A DNA stretch of 31,694 bases from Ruminococcaceae bacterium UBA5391 (GCA_002410755.1 DHOL01000012.1:49475-81168), one strand, 5' to 3'. Shown: positions 1-8,757, counted from the stretch's first letter. Numbers and translations: made by a program. The notes: a model not told the origin generated them from the sequence alone.

Positions 1-252
1 ATTCTGGAACACCATGGCGATATCGCGGTCCTTTGGGGCCACATCATTTGCCAGTGTGTTTCCAATGTACAGTTCACCTTTTGTGATTTCTTCCAGCCCT
101 GCAATCATTCTGAGGGTTGTAGATTTTCCGCATCCGGAAGGCCCAACCAAAACAACAAATTCCTTGTCTTTAACTTCAAGGTTGAAATCCTTCACAGCTT
201 CGACATTGCCGTTGTAAACCTTATAGACATGCTTAAGTGTTACGCCAGCCAT
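1..252 (-). CDS. Sugar ABC transporter ATP-binding protein, N-terminal part
   Basis: The gene runs off the left edge; about the first 84 residues are visible. It begins [15 protein letters not shown] and contains a Walker A motif GPSGCGKST near residues 38-46, then [12 protein letters not shown] and a Q-loop-type MVFQN at the edge. This is the N-terminus of the UgpC/MsmK/MsmX family, the cytoplasmic ATPases that energise CUT1 importers for maltodextrins and other oligosaccharides. In Firmicutes one such ATPase often serves several transporters, and no permease or binding protein is visible beside it. The ATG is preceded by AGGAGG about 8 nt upstream. The exact substrate cannot be told from this fragment; the family assignment is secure. 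Confidence 0.9.
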   Translation of the reverse strand, partial: MAGVTLKHVYKVYNGNVEAVKDFNLEVKDKEFVVLVGPSGCGKSTTLRMIAGLEEITKGELYIGNTLANDVAPKDRDIAMVFQN

Positions 253-279
253 CTTTATAAAACCTCCTGATTAATTCGT

Positions 280-312
280 TGCATTTTCCGTAGATAATTC
301 TGTGAAAATGCA
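280..312. repeat. Inverted repeat in the leader of the sugar-ABC ATPase gene
   Basis: TGCATTTTC (280-288) and GAAAATGCA (304-312) are perfect 9-bp inverted arms around 15 nt. The element lies between the predicted promoter and the ATPase start, so it could be a repressor operator or an RNA hairpin. No regulator is identified. Confidence 0.45.
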
Positions 313-332
313 CCTGTATTTCTCACTACATC

Positions 333-341
333 ATTCTATCA
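333..341 (-). promoter_or_regulatory. Extended -10 promoter for the sugar-ABC ATPase
   Basis: Read on the minus strand this is TGA followed by TAGAAT, an extended -10 element. The -35 hexamer 17 bp upstream (TGTTTT) is poor. The start site would fall near 326, giving a leader of about 75 nt. Confidence 0.35.
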
Positions 342-440
342 GAAACGGCAGTGAAAAAACAGGCTCTTTTTATCCAAAATTATTTCCTCCAGTTTATTGA
401 ATTCCGATAAAAGACAAAGTTGAGCTGAAATTTTCGTCTA

Positions 441-1169
441 TTATTCTGATGATATTCCAGTGAATATCTGCCTAATTTCGTCTGTGGAAAGTTCCCGCGC
501 TTGCCCGGGGCTGAGGCCCGGATCGAGCAGGAGGCCACCTATGCGAACCCGTCTGAGTGTCAGTACGCGGTTTCCGCGCGCAAGAAACATGCGCTTTACC
601 TGGTGAAATTTCCCCTCGTGCAGCTTTACAAGCGCTACCGGCCCGTCATCGCATGGCAGGGCAGAAAGCACAGCAGGCAGACAGACAGTTCCACTAAGTT
701 CAAGCCCTTTGCGAAAAGCCTTGATATCCCCTTCAGTAACCGAATGTGCAATGCGCGCCTCATACCACTTTTCCACATGGCTTTTCGGTGCAAGCATCCG
801 GTGGGCAAGTACACCGTCGTCCGTCAGAATCAAAAGGCCTTCCGTGTCCCGATCCAGACGTCCTGCCGGGAAAATGCCCCGCCTTCTCCAGCATTGCGGC
901 AGCAGATCCACCACGGTCCTTGCCTTCTGGTCACGGGAAGCCGAGAGTACGCCGGCAGGCTTGTTCATCATCAGCACAAGGTGCCGCTTTACTTCAAGAA
1001 GAGAACCATCCAGCCGAATAGCACTGCCTTCCGCGTCAACCTTCGTTTCCGGGCGGAGAACCGTTTCCCCGTTGACCGAAATGCGCCCGGCGCGAATCAG
1101 TTTTCCCACTTCGCGCCGGGTGCCAAGGTTCTGCAAGGAAAGTATTTTATCGAGCCGTTCCAGCTTCAT
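441..1169 (-). CDS. RsuA-family rRNA pseudouridine synthase
   Basis: A protein of 242 aa that isomerises a specific uridine in rRNA to pseudouridine. An S4 RNA-binding domain occupies roughly residues 1-60 (MKLERLDKIL, then RREVGKLIRAGRISVNG), followed by the catalytic domain. The signature PAGRLDRDTEGLLILTDDG carries the catalytic Asp at about residue 106, and HEGKFHQVKRMF is the conserved C-terminal motif. NKPAGVLSASRD resembles the RsuA branch, which modifies 16S rRNA, more than RluB, but target choice cannot be read from sequence alone. The ORF extends upstream, but the ATG at 1169 follows GGGAGGAG and opens exactly at the S4 domain. Confidence 0.9.
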   Translation of the reverse strand: MKLERLDKILSLQNLGTRREVGKLIRAGRISVNGETVLRPETKVDAEGSAIRLDGSLLEVKRHLVLMMNKPAGVLSASRDQKARTVVDLLPQCWRRRGIFPAGRLDRDTEGLLILTDDGVLAHRMLAPKSHVEKWYEARIAHSVTEGDIKAFRKGLELSGTVCLPAVLSALPCDDGPVALVKLHEGKFHQVKRMFLARGNRVLTLRRVRIGGLLLDPGLSPGQARELSTDEIRQIFTGISSE

Positions 1170-1287
1170 GCGGCTCCTCCCTTCTTCCGTGCAGATTTGA
1201 TTTGCCAATATCCTAATAATGTATTTATTATATTTCAAAACAGTGCAAAATTCAAATGGATTCCGGAAAAATCAAGAGGAATCTCTT

Positions 1288-1938
1288 TCAGTCGGTAGGC
1301 CATGCGTTGGCTGGGACTGTGGAAGAAACCGGTTTTTTGGCTTCCTCCGCTGAAGAAGCAGACGGAAGGCTGCCTGCCTGGGATGACGACGTACGGATGC
1401 CGGTTAGCTGGCCCATGCTTCCGCGGGTAGGTGTAACGGGGGCATTGTAGCCGCTCTCATTGAGCTTCTGGCCATCAAATCCCGTCATAAAGCCGTTCAG
1501 CTCTGGTGTACTCAGGTCTCCTCCAATGACATTGCCATTAAAGACCAGGATTGTACCGCGCATTGTTGAATGTTGCGGATAATTCGTAATCCGGTAAATC
1601 CACTGCTCAACCGTCCGGCCCGCATAAGGCTGCAAATCGAGCCCCTGCTCTTTTTGAATGTTATTATATACAAGATAAATGTCATTGAACGTTTCGGGTA
1701 TGGTGACCTCTCCGGTGTCCACTGGATCAGAGACGACTTCCCAGCCAAACTGCTTAAAAAATGTCACACGCTGTTCATTCGTCGAGGCGGCAAGGGAATA
1801 CTTTCTCCCGGCGCACTCCGCCTGTGGTGGTGCGGTGTGCGCCGATACGGCCGCCCAGATTCCCACAGCGACAGCAGCGGCTACGGCAAGTGTGATGACC
1901 AGTCTTTTGCGGTTGTGTTTAAACGAAACGACAAACAT
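1288..1938 (-). CDS. DUF4830-type membrane-anchored protein
   Basis: A 216-aa protein of unknown function. A short basic N-terminus (KHNRKR) leads into one hydrophobic segment at about residues 12-33, with the rest predicted outside the membrane. The central region (about residues 50-145), with FFKQFGWEVVSDPVDTGEVTIPETF and then YAGRTVEQWIYRITNYP, resembles the Clostridia domain DUF4830, recognised from memory. The C-terminal 40 residues are Ser/Ala/Pro-rich and probably disordered. I chose the ATG at 1938 after GGGGGCGGAG; a TTG at 1956 in the same frame is possible. Role and partners are unknown. Confidence 0.7.
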   Translation of the reverse strand: MFVVSFKHNRKRLVITLAVAAAVAVGIWAAVSAHTAPPQAECAGRKYSLAASTNEQRVTFFKQFGWEVVSDPVDTGEVTIPETFNDIYLVYNNIQKEQGLDLQPYAGRTVEQWIYRITNYPQHSTMRGTILVFNGNVIGGDLSTPELNGFMTGFDGQKLNESGYNAPVTPTRGSMGQLTGIRTSSSQAGSLPSASSAEEAKKPVSSTVPANAWPTD

Positions 1939-1998
1939 GGCTCCGCCCCCAAACAATCCATTCTGATAAAATAGATATGTCCGGGGGATGGAAAAAAT

Positions 1999-4074
1999 TC
2001 ACGTTTCGCTTCTGGAATTTCGGTTCGTGCTCTCAATCACTTTCTGCGCAACCTGGGGCGGTGCTTCTTCATAGCGCGCAAAATGGAAAGTAAAGCTGCC
2101 CCTTCCCTGCGTCGTCTGACGCAGGAATGTGCTGAAGTTGAGCATCTCGGCTTCCGGAGCTTCTGCCTCAACGGTCTGATAACCTTCCTCGGCCGGATTC
2201 ATGCCGAGCACACGGCCGCGGCGTTTGTTCACTTCGCCCAGGACACTGCCCATATCGGCGTCCGGCACCGTGCATTCCAAGGTACCGATTGGTTCAAGCA
2301 GAACCGGACTCGCTTTCGGCATCCCGGCCTTGTAGGCAAGATTTGCAGCCATCTTAAACGACATTTCGGACGAATCAACCGGATGGTAGGAGCCGTCATA
2401 CAGAGTTGCGCGCAGGCCGACGACCGGATATCCTGCAAGTGGTCCCTTCTGCACGCTCTCGCGGAGGCCCTTTTCTACGGCAGGGAAGAAATTTTTCGGC
2501 ACTGCACCGCCTACAACACGCTCGCCGAATTCCATCTTCTCGCTGTCACATGGTTCAAACTCAATCCAGACGTCGCCATACTGGCCGTGCCCGCCTGTCT
2601 GCTTTTTATACTTCCCCTGTACCTGGACTTTTTTGCGGATTGTTTCACGGTAGGCTACCCGAGGCTCTTCCAGCCTGATTTCCACACCAAACTTTTTCCT
2701 GAGCTTTGCAGCAATTACATCCAGGTGTTGTTCACCAAGGCCCGAAAGGATCATCTGGTGTGTTTCTGCATTTGTTTCAAAGTGAATGGTCGGGTCTTCT
2801 TCTGCAAGGCGGATGATGCCCTGTGCCGCCTTGTCTTCTTCACCCTTGTCTTTTGGAAGCACAGCCATGGAAAGGCTCGGCAATGGATACCGGACACCCT
2901 CCAGCTTCACCTTCCGCGCCGGGGAGCAGAGTGTATCGCCTGTCTTTGTGCTTTGCAGCTTCGGCACTACACCAATATCCCCTGCACTGATATATGGAGT
3001 ATCTTCCTGCTTTTTTCCATGAATGGTAAGGGTTTTGCCGATGCGCACCGGTTCTCCGGTTCTCATGTCGATTAGCTGACTTTCGGCGGAAACCCGTCCG
3101 GAAATCACTTTAAGATAGGAAAGTTTCCCAATGAACGGGTCTGCAACAGTCTTAAACACAATGGCAACAGGCTGTGCCTTTTCATCTACGGCGATCTCCA
3201 CAGGCTCCCCATTTTCATCTTCGCCGGTCTCGGAAGCTTTGGACGCGGCAGACGGTGCCAGCCAGATAAGGCCGTTCAGAAGCTGGTCAATTCCGTTGAG
3301 GAGCAGGGCATCCCCACAGAAAACCGGTGCCACTGTTCCGGCTTTTACTCCCTTGCTGATTCCGACAATAACCTCTTCCGGCGTGAACTGTTCGCCTGAA
3401 AAGTATTTTTCAAACATTTCATCGTTTGTTTCGGCAACTGCTTCATAAATTGCGGTGCGCAGGCCATTCAGGCGTTCGCCCATATCGGGCATTTTGACCT
3501 CCACAGCCTTGCCATCCCGGTATTCATACGCCTTGTATTCCAGCATGTTGATGTAAATGTTTGCCTTGCCGTTTTGGATAAATGGAACGACAACCGGGCA
3601 CACAGAGGGACCGAATGAAGCCTTTAGGTTTTCAAAGACTTTATAGAAATCTGCGCCTTCGCTGCACAGGCCGTTGACAAAGAAAAATTTGGAGAGGCCG
3701 CGTGAATCGGCTGCCTTGACGGCTTTCTCGGTGCCTACACAGACACCGTCCTTGCCGGAAATCGTAATGAGAACGGATTCCGCAGCGCGGACTGCCTCGC
3801 AGACACCGCCGGCAAAGTCGAAAAGCCCCGGCGCGTCCAGCAGGTTGATTTTATAGTTCTTCCACTCCAGCGGAGCCACCGCCATTGTTACGGAGGTCTT
3901 GCGGCGAATCTCTTCGGGGTCAAAGTCGGTTACGGTTGTGCCATCGCTTACCTTGCCCAGCCGGCCGGATGCACCGGAAAGAAACAGGATAGCTTCCGCC
4001 AGGCTTGTTTTACCGGCATTGCTGTGGCCTGCCAGTGCAATATTCAGGATTCTGCTTGCATCGAATTGTTTCAC
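1999..4074 (-). CDS. EF-G-like translation factor GTPase with degenerate G motifs
   Basis: A 691-aa protein collinear with elongation factor G: G domain (about 1-270), domain II (about 300-390), then domains III-V including TGGHGQYGDVWIEFEP and a C-terminal LRQTTQGRGSF motif. It belongs to the EF-G-like (EF-G2-type) paralogues rather than canonical FusA. The P-loop is GHSNAGKT (16-23). The G3 motif is DAPGLFDF (80-87), with Leu in place of the catalytic His of canonical EF-G. The G4 position reads FVNGLCSEGAD (132-142) where NKxD is expected. Translation starts at GTG 4074 after AAAGGAG. It probably binds ribosomes, but guanine specificity and GTP hydrolysis are doubtful. It has its own promoter. 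Confidence 0.88.
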   Translation of the reverse strand: MKQFDASRILNIALAGHSNAGKTSLAEAILFLSGASGRLGKVSDGTTVTDFDPEEIRRKTSVTMAVAPLEWKNYKINLLDAPGLFDFAGGVCEAVRAAESVLITISGKDGVCVGTEKAVKAADSRGLSKFFFVNGLCSEGADFYKVFENLKASFGPSVCPVVVPFIQNGKANIYINMLEYKAYEYRDGKAVEVKMPDMGERLNGLRTAIYEAVAETNDEMFEKYFSGEQFTPEEVIVGISKGVKAGTVAPVFCGDALLLNGIDQLLNGLIWLAPSAASKASETGEDENGEPVEIAVDEKAQPVAIVFKTVADPFIGKLSYLKVISGRVSAESQLIDMRTGEPVRIGKTLTIHGKKQEDTPYISAGDIGVVPKLQSTKTGDTLCSPARKVKLEGVRYPLPSLSMAVLPKDKGEEDKAAQGIIRLAEEDPTIHFETNAETHQMILSGLGEQHLDVIAAKLRKKFGVEIRLEEPRVAYRETIRKKVQVQGKYKKQTGGHGQYGDVWIEFEPCDSEKMEFGERVVGGAVPKNFFPAVEKGLRESVQKGPLAGYPVVGLRATLYDGSYHPVDSSEMSFKMAANLAYKAGMPKASPVLLEPIGTLECTVPDADMGSVLGEVNKRRGRVLGMNPAEEGYQTVEAEAPEAEMLNFSTFLRQTTQGRGSFTFHFARYEEAPPQVAQKVIESTNRNSRSET

Positions 4075-4118
4075 CAGGGAACACTCCTTTCAGGGCTTCA
4101 AGTGGAATTATTAAAAAT

Positions 4119-4137
4119 CGTACAATAGTTTCGTACG
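4119..4137. repeat. CGTAC-N9-GTACG inverted repeat at the EF-G-like gene start site
   Basis: Perfect 5-bp arms (4119-4123 and 4133-4137) lie just downstream of the -10 element, where transcription would begin. This is a suitable place for a repressor operator, but the arms are short and may be chance. Confidence 0.35.
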
Positions 4138-4147
4138 TTTTATGATA

Positions 4148-4176
4148 ATTATAGCTTCAACTAACAAAGATTACAA
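4148..4176 (-). promoter_or_regulatory. Promoter of the EF-G-like gene
   Basis: On the minus strand TTGTAA (4171-4176) is separated by exactly 17 bp from TATAAT (4148-4153). Transcription would start near 4141, giving a leader of about 67 nt before the GTG start at 4074. Confidence 0.65.
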
Positions 4177-4352
4177 TGCAGAAAATCCTTGTTTTTCCAA
4201 ATCCGAAGCCAATTCTATTCCTAAATTTTTATTGAAATTATCTATAAATCAGCGAAGCAAGATTTTTAGTGAGAAATTTTTCGTCAATTTCACTATAAAT
4301 TGCATCCTATTTTTCTAAATTCAAAAGGCCATTATGCTTTGTTCCCACAGTG

Positions 4353-4361
4353 TGCTAGAAT
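4353..4361 (+). promoter_or_regulatory. Extended -10 promoter of the pyrophosphatase gene
   Basis: TGC followed by TAGAAT forms an extended -10 about 70 bp before the start codon. No good -35 is seen at 16-18 bp, so the element is tentative. Confidence 0.35.
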
Positions 4362-4429
4362 AATGCCGTCGGGGCTGTTCTGCTTTAAGCTTATTTTTAC
4401 GGATAATAGAACAGGAAAGGGTGCAGGCA

Positions 4430-6067
4430 ATGAATAAGACAGTTTATGTAATTGGCCATAAAAATCCGGATACAGACTCTATCTGTGCTTCCGTCGCCTA
4501 TGCAGAACTCAAAAGACGCCTTGGCGTTCCGACTATTCCCGTCCGTGCCGGAAAAATCAACCGCGAAACGGAATTTGTGCTTAAATACTTCGGTGTAGAA
4601 CCGCCGAAGCTGCTGGATTCCGTCCGGACGCAGGTCTCTGACCTTGACATTGACGTTGTCCCTCCGGTCTCGGCAGATATCTCCATCCGCACAGCCTGGA
4701 ATATCATGCAGAAAAACAACCGGAAAATGCTTCCTGTTGCAGATGAAAACGGAAGACTGCTCGGCATTGTAACGCTTTCGGACATCACCGGAAGCTATAT
4801 GAACGCGCTGGAGACAAACAGTCTTTCCGTCAGTGGAACGCCGCTCCGGAACATCATGGAAACAGTGCATGCACACTTTGTGACAGGAAATGAAAAGGAC
4901 TTCCATTTTACGGGGAAAGTCGTGATTGCGGCGATGTCAACCAAAACCATGGATCCTTTCCTTGGCAAAGGGGATATTGTACTTGCCGGTGACCGGGAAG
5001 ATGCGCAGCGCCGGGCAGTTGAAACAGGTGCATGCTGCATCATCCTCACCTGCGGTGCGAAAGTCAGCCCTGATATTGCGGCATTCGCAGAACAGCATAA
5101 CTGCATGATGCTGGAAACCTCCTATGACACATTCACCGCAGCGCGCCTCATTAACCAGAGCATGCCTGTCGGCTGCATCATGACGCGGAAGGGCATTCTC
5201 TTCTTTTCCCCCGACGATTATATTGACAATATCCGTGAACGGATGCTTAAAACGCGCTTCCGCAGCTATCCTGTCGTAGACAGCAGCGGTTCCATCCTCG
5301 GGTTTATTTCACGCTACCACCTCATTACCCGTCGTCGCAAGCAGGTAATTCTGCTGGACCATAACGAGCTTACTCAGACCATCGACGGTATTGAAGAAGC
5401 AGATATCCTCGAAATTATCGACCATCACCGCCTCGGCGGCATGGAAACCGGCTATCCCGTTTCCTTTCACAACGAAATTGTCGGCAGCACCTCCACCATA
5501 ATTGGCCGCATGTATTTTGATAGTGGTATTGTCCCCCCAAAGCGTATTGCGGGAATTCTCTGTGCTGCAATTCTTTCAGACACCATCAATCTGCGCTCAC
5601 CCACCTCCACCTATACTGACCGTGCCATGGCTGCTAAACTGGCCAACATTGCGGAAATCGACATCGACACTTTCGCAGACCAGATGTTCCGTGCAGGCTC
5701 TTCCATCGCGGGCATGAGCCCTGAAGAAATCCTCAAAAATGATTTTAAGGACTATGTCATGGGAAGCTACAAAATCGGCATCGGCCAGATCAATTCCTAT
5801 GATCTCCAAAGCCTGGACCGCCTGAAGCCCAAGCTTCTAGGCTATATGAAAACGTACCGCAAGGCCAGTGGCTACACTCTGCTCCTGCTGATGATTACCG
5901 ATATCATCAACGAGGGTTCCGTAGTTCTGTTTACGGGAGACAGCGACGAACTGGTGCAGAACGCCTTTCACCCGAAACCGGGCGCAGACAGCGTTTTCCT
6001 TCAAGGCGTTGTCTCTCGCAAAAAGCAGATTGTCCCGCTGCTCTCGAACACTGTCCAAAGCATGTAG
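4430..6067 (+). CDS. Mn-dependent inorganic pyrophosphatase with CBS and DRTGG domains
   Basis: A 545-aa family II (DHH) pyrophosphatase that hydrolyses PPi to phosphate in the cytoplasm, pulling biosynthetic reactions forward. The first half of the DHH domain has GHKNPDTDS near residues 9-17. A regulatory insert follows: CBS repeat 1 (about 68-125), a DRTGG domain (about 130-245) and CBS repeat 2 (about 248-305). The DHH domain then resumes with LLDHNE, IIDHHRLGG and the substrate-binding SRKKQ near the C-terminus. In this subfamily the CBS pair binds adenine nucleotides, and DRTGG-containing members are known to respond to diadenosine polyphosphates. The ATG at 4430 is preferred over an in-frame GTG at 4421, because GGAAAGG lies about 9 nt upstream and homologues start at MNKTVYVIGHKNPDTDS. 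All catalytic motifs look intact. Confidence 0.95.
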   Translation: MNKTVYVIGHKNPDTDSICASVAYAELKRRLGVPTIPVRAGKINRETEFVLKYFGVEPPKLLDSVRTQVSDLDIDVVPPVSADISIRTAWNIMQKNNRKMLPVADENGRLLGIVTLSDITGSYMNALETNSLSVSGTPLRNIMETVHAHFVTGNEKDFHFTGKVVIAAMSTKTMDPFLGKGDIVLAGDREDAQRRAVETGACCIILTCGAKVSPDIAAFAEQHNCMMLETSYDTFTAARLINQSMPVGCIMTRKGILFFSPDDYIDNIRERMLKTRFRSYPVVDSSGSILGFISRYHLITRRRKQVILLDHNELTQTIDGIEEADILEIIDHHRLGGMETGYPVSFHNEIVGSTSTIIGRMYFDSGIVPPKRIAGILCAAILSDTINLRSPTSTYTDRAMAAKLANIAEIDIDTFADQMFRAGSSIAGMSPEEILKNDFKDYVMGSYKIGIGQINSYDLQSLDRLKPKLLGYMKTYRKASGYTLLLLMITDIINEGSVVLFTGDSDELVQNAFHPKPGADSVFLQGVVSRKKQIVPLLSNTVQSM

Positions 6068-6261
6068 GCTACAGGTGCACCGTGCAGGGAATTTTTTTCT
6101 TTTCCCTTAAACTCTATTTTGTTCTGCCTTTTAATATTCTTTAGGATTACGATTACAATACTCTGCGCTTTCCCGAGCGGCCCCCAATTTTGCTTTTTCT
6201 GCGAAAAAACAGACGGAAACCGCGAAAGTCCCGCCTTTCTGCTTCCTATTTCCACAGCACA

Positions 6262-6270
6262 TGGTATAAT
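6262..6270 (+). promoter_or_regulatory. Extended -10 promoter of the CBM9-like gene pair
   Basis: TGG followed by a consensus TATAAT (6265-6270) lies 30 bp before the first start codon. No clear -35 is present, which fits an extended -10 promoter. Confidence 0.5.
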
Positions 6271-6299
6271 AAAGAAAAAAATCGGGAGGTATCCACAGG

Positions 6300-6953
6300 A
6301 TGGCTTACATACCAAAGACTTATAAAATCAAGACAATCGATGATATTTCTGAAATTGAAAAAGGCTGCAAGGTCAGCGTAGATGTCTACAACTGGGGCGG
6401 CGATTACCGCCCGGTCACAAAGGCAACGCTCTGCTATGTCAAGAATCAAGGTTTTGCCGTCCGCATGACCTGCGAGGAAAAGAACCCGCGCGCAACCTTT
6501 ACACAACCAAATGCCCGCGTCTGCCGCGACAGTTGCCTCGAATTCTATGCAGATTTCAAGCCGGAGATGAAGGACAAGGGTTACGTCAATTTTGAGTGCA
6601 ACGCGTCTGGCACTATGCTCTGTTACTACGGCCCCGCTACGGAATATGAATATGACGGACCACACCGCCTCGGCGACCGCGCACCGGTTAAGGAAATGGG
6701 TTACGACCACCCTGTGCCGCGCGTAATCCGCACGGAAAAATACTGGGGCTGGGAGCTGCTTGTGCCGCTTACGCTAATCCGTAATCTTTATGGCAGCGCA
6801 GACTATAAGGCCGGGGACCACATCCGCGGCAACTTTTACAAATGCGGCGACCTCACGGAGCACCGCCATTATGCCAGCTTTACAAAAATCGACCTGCCGA
6901 AGCCGAACTTTATGCATCCGGAATTCTTTGCCGACATGATCATTGTTGACTAA
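6300..6953 (+). CDS. CBM9-like (DOMON-type) carbohydrate-binding protein, copy 1
   Basis: A 217-aa single-domain protein resembling the carbohydrate-binding family 9-like group, a DOMON-type beta-sandwich found alone or on extracellular enzymes. Landmarks are YNWGGDYRP near 30-38, GFAVRMTCEEKNPRA, CLEFYADF, NFECNASGTML, YWGWELLVPL and HIRGNFYKCGDLTEHRHYASF. It has no signal peptide, membrane segment or attached catalytic domain, so a cytoplasmic location is likely, which is unusual for a carbohydrate-binding module. The ATG follows GGGAGG. The next gene starts 14 nt after its stop and is a clear paralogue. Ligand and function are unknown. Confidence 0.8.
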   Translation: MAYIPKTYKIKTIDDISEIEKGCKVSVDVYNWGGDYRPVTKATLCYVKNQGFAVRMTCEEKNPRATFTQPNARVCRDSCLEFYADFKPEMKDKGYVNFECNASGTMLCYYGPATEYEYDGPHRLGDRAPVKEMGYDHPVPRVIRTEKYWGWELLVPLTLIRNLYGSADYKAGDHIRGNFYKCGDLTEHRHYASFTKIDLPKPNFMHPEFFADMIIVD

Positions 6954-6967
6954 CGGAGGAAAACACC

Positions 6968-7585
6968 ATGGCCTATGAAATTAAAACAATTCGCACTCTT
7001 TCAGAAGTCGGGGAAGGGAATTCTGCGGATATCAACATCTACAACTGGGACGGAGACTACCGCCCTGTTTCAAAAGGAATCCTCTGCTATGTAAAGGGGC
7101 AGGGATTTGCCGTCCGGATGACAAGCAGAGAAGAGCATCCCCGCGCTATGCAGACTGAACCAAATTCCCGCGTCTGCACGGACAGTTGTCTTGAATTTTT
7201 CGCAAATTTCGCGCCGTCCATTCTGGACAGCGGGTATCTGAACTTTGAGGGCAATGCACTCGGCACTATGCTCTGCTGCTATGGGCAGCCCTCCAGGCCG
7301 GGGGCAAAGCGTGTCCCTGTTGCCGAGATGGGGTACCCGCATCCACGCCCACAGCCAATCCGTGGGGATGGGTTCTGGGGCTGGGAACTGCTCATTCCGC
7401 TTTCCCTTATCCGCGGTATTTACAGCACGGCAGATTTCAAAACCGGCAGCCATATCCGTGGAAGCTTTTACAAATGTGGTGACCTCACGGAGCACCCACA
7501 CTACGGCAGTTTTGTAAAAATTGACTGGCCAACGCCAAATTTTCACCGCCCCGAATGTTTTGCCGATATGATAATCGTCGGATAG
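6968..7585 (+). CDS. CBM9-like (DOMON-type) carbohydrate-binding protein, copy 2
   Basis: A 205-aa paralogue of the preceding protein, plainly more than half identical by eye: YNWDGDYRP, GFAVRMTSREEHPRA, DSCLEFFANF, GTMLCCYG, FWGWELLIPLSLIRG and SFYKCGDLTEHPHYGSF. It lacks about 12 residues present in copy 1 between the GTML segment and the EMGY motif. There is no signal peptide. It starts after CGGAGGAAAA, shares the transcript with copy 1, and is followed by a terminator. The two copies have diverged throughout, so this is an old duplication rather than an assembly artefact. The ligand is unknown. Confidence 0.8.
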   Translation: MAYEIKTIRTLSEVGEGNSADINIYNWDGDYRPVSKGILCYVKGQGFAVRMTSREEHPRAMQTEPNSRVCTDSCLEFFANFAPSILDSGYLNFEGNALGTMLCCYGQPSRPGAKRVPVAEMGYPHPRPQPIRGDGFWGWELLIPLSLIRGIYSTADFKTGSHIRGSFYKCGDLTEHPHYGSFVKIDWPTPNFHRPECFADMIIVG

Positions 7586-7627
7586 TAATAAACATCTATC
7601 GGTCAACCCAGTGGTTTTGGTATGAAG

Positions 7628-7659
7628 AAGGCACCCGGCTAAAAGACCGGATGCCTTTT
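7628..7659 (+). terminator. Rho-independent terminator of the CBM9-like pair
   Basis: An 11-nt arm (7628-7638) pairs with 7647-7657 with one mismatch around an 8-nt loop, running into a short T tract. It lies 43 bp after the stop codon and separates the pair from convergent mreB. Confidence 0.7.
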
Positions 7660-7683
7660 CCATATTTTACAGCTGGAAGAAAA

Positions 7684-8706
7684 TTATTTTTTGCTACTCT
7701 TATTATTTTTATAATAAGAAGCAGGCATATTGATATCAAGCCGCTTACCCGTGCCGTTGACAACGCAGTCGAGCGGGCTATCTGCAATATGAACAGGCAT
7801 TCCCGTTTCTTTTTCCACCAACTTATCTATGCCGCGCAACAATGCACCGCCGCCTGTCAGCATGATGCCGTGGTCAATAATATCTGCTGAGAGTTCCGGT
7901 GGAGTTTTTTCCAATGTGCTTTTAATTGCATCAATAATAATGGCCAGCGGATCAGCCAGGGCTTCACGGACTTCCTTTGCACTGATTGTAACGTCTTTCG
8001 GTAGTCCGTCCACTAGGTTGCGGCCTTTGATTTCAACAGTTGCATCCTCATTTTCTTCCGTCGGATAGGCAGAACCAATCTTTATTTTAATATTTTCTGC
8101 CGTGCGCTCGCCAATCAGAAGGTTGTACTTTTTCTTTACGTACGAGATGATGGATTCATCAAACTTGTCGCCTGCACAGCGCACAGAGACAGACGTGACA
8201 ATGTCGCCAAGCGATATGACAGCGACTTCTGCTGTGCCGCCGCCAATATCAACAACCATATTGCCTGTTGGCTCACTGACCGGAAGACCTGCGCCGATTG
8301 CTGCGGCCATCGGCTCTGCCATCAGCTCCACTGAGCTTGCACCTGCCTGGCGTGCGGCGTCTTCTACGGCGCGGCGTTCCACTTCCGTTACACCGGAGGG
8401 AATGCAAATGATGATATGCGGTTTTGAAAAAGTGGTTGACTTGACTGCCTGTTTGATAAAATGCTTCAGCATGGTGGCGGTGATGTCGAAATCCGCAATA
8501 ACGCCATCCTTCATTGGACGGACTGCAACAATGGAGCCCGGCGTGCGGCCGATCATTTCTTTTGCCTGCATACCAACGGCAAGCACGATATCCGTTCTCA
8601 CGTCGACTGCTACAACGGAAGGCTCACGCATTACAATGCCCTTGCCTTTCATGTAGACCAGTGTGTTGGCCGTGCCGAGGTCAATGCCTATATCTTTTGA
8701 AAACAT
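7684..8706 (-). CDS. mreB: Rod shape-determining protein MreB/Mbl
   Basis: A 340-aa bacterial actin that polymerises under the membrane and guides lateral wall synthesis. It starts [18 protein letters not shown], with the phosphate-1 motif at 7-15. The family features [34 protein letters not shown], a [13 protein letters not shown] phosphate-2 motif and [18 protein letters not shown] adenosine motif (here [14 protein letters not shown]) are all present. The length is normal. No mreC or mreD follows; the gene ends against the convergent CBM9 pair. A good promoter lies just upstream, so it can be expressed independently of maf. Paralogues MreB, Mbl and MreBH cannot be separated with confidence here. 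Confidence 0.92.
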   Translation of the reverse strand: MFSKDIGIDLGTANTLVYMKGKGIVMREPSVVAVDVRTDIVLAVGMQAKEMIGRTPGSIVAVRPMKDGVIADFDITATMLKHFIKQAVKSTTFSKPHIIICIPSGVTEVERRAVEDAARQAGASSVELMAEPMAAAIGAGLPVSEPTGNMVVDIGGGTAEVAVISLGDIVTSVSVRCAGDKFDESIISYVKKKYNLLIGERTAENIKIKIGSAYPTEENEDATVEIKGRNLVDGLPKDVTISAKEVREALADPLAIIIDAIKSTLEKTPPELSADIIDHGIMLTGGGALLRGIDKLVEKETGMPVHIADSPLDCVVNGTGKRLDINMPASYYKNNKSSKK

Positions 8707-8757
8707 CGGTTATATTCCCCTTTCGGTCTTCCTGCAAACCTAATTCTCATGAATTCT

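Larger units (their letters stand above)
4075..4429. other. Divergent intergenic region, AT-rich
   Basis: This 355-bp stretch separates the EF-G-like gene from the pyrophosphatase gene. It carries a well-formed minus-strand promoter, an extended -10 on the plus strand, an inverted repeat around 4119-4137, and weak symmetry TAGTGA/TCACTA at 4267-4295. I see no coding sequence or known RNA. Confidence 0.6.

Noticed and set aside
501..1298. 265-codon plus-strand ORF opposite the RsuA-type gene
   Set aside because: It is antisense to a clearly conserved enzyme, has no ribosome site and no recognisable protein family; a codon-bias shadow.
2083..3075. 330-codon plus-strand ORF opposite the EF-G-like gene
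   Set aside because: Shadow of conserved domains III-V of the EF-G-like protein; the composition is not protein-like.
6068..6120. Terminator after the pyrophosphatase gene
   Set aside because: A T-rich stretch follows a GTGCACCGTGCA-like symmetry, but no stable G+C stem could be drawn immediately before it.
6300..7585. Assembly duplication as the explanation for the two CBM9-like genes
   Set aside because: The copies differ throughout at both DNA and protein level and by an indel, so they are genuine paralogues.
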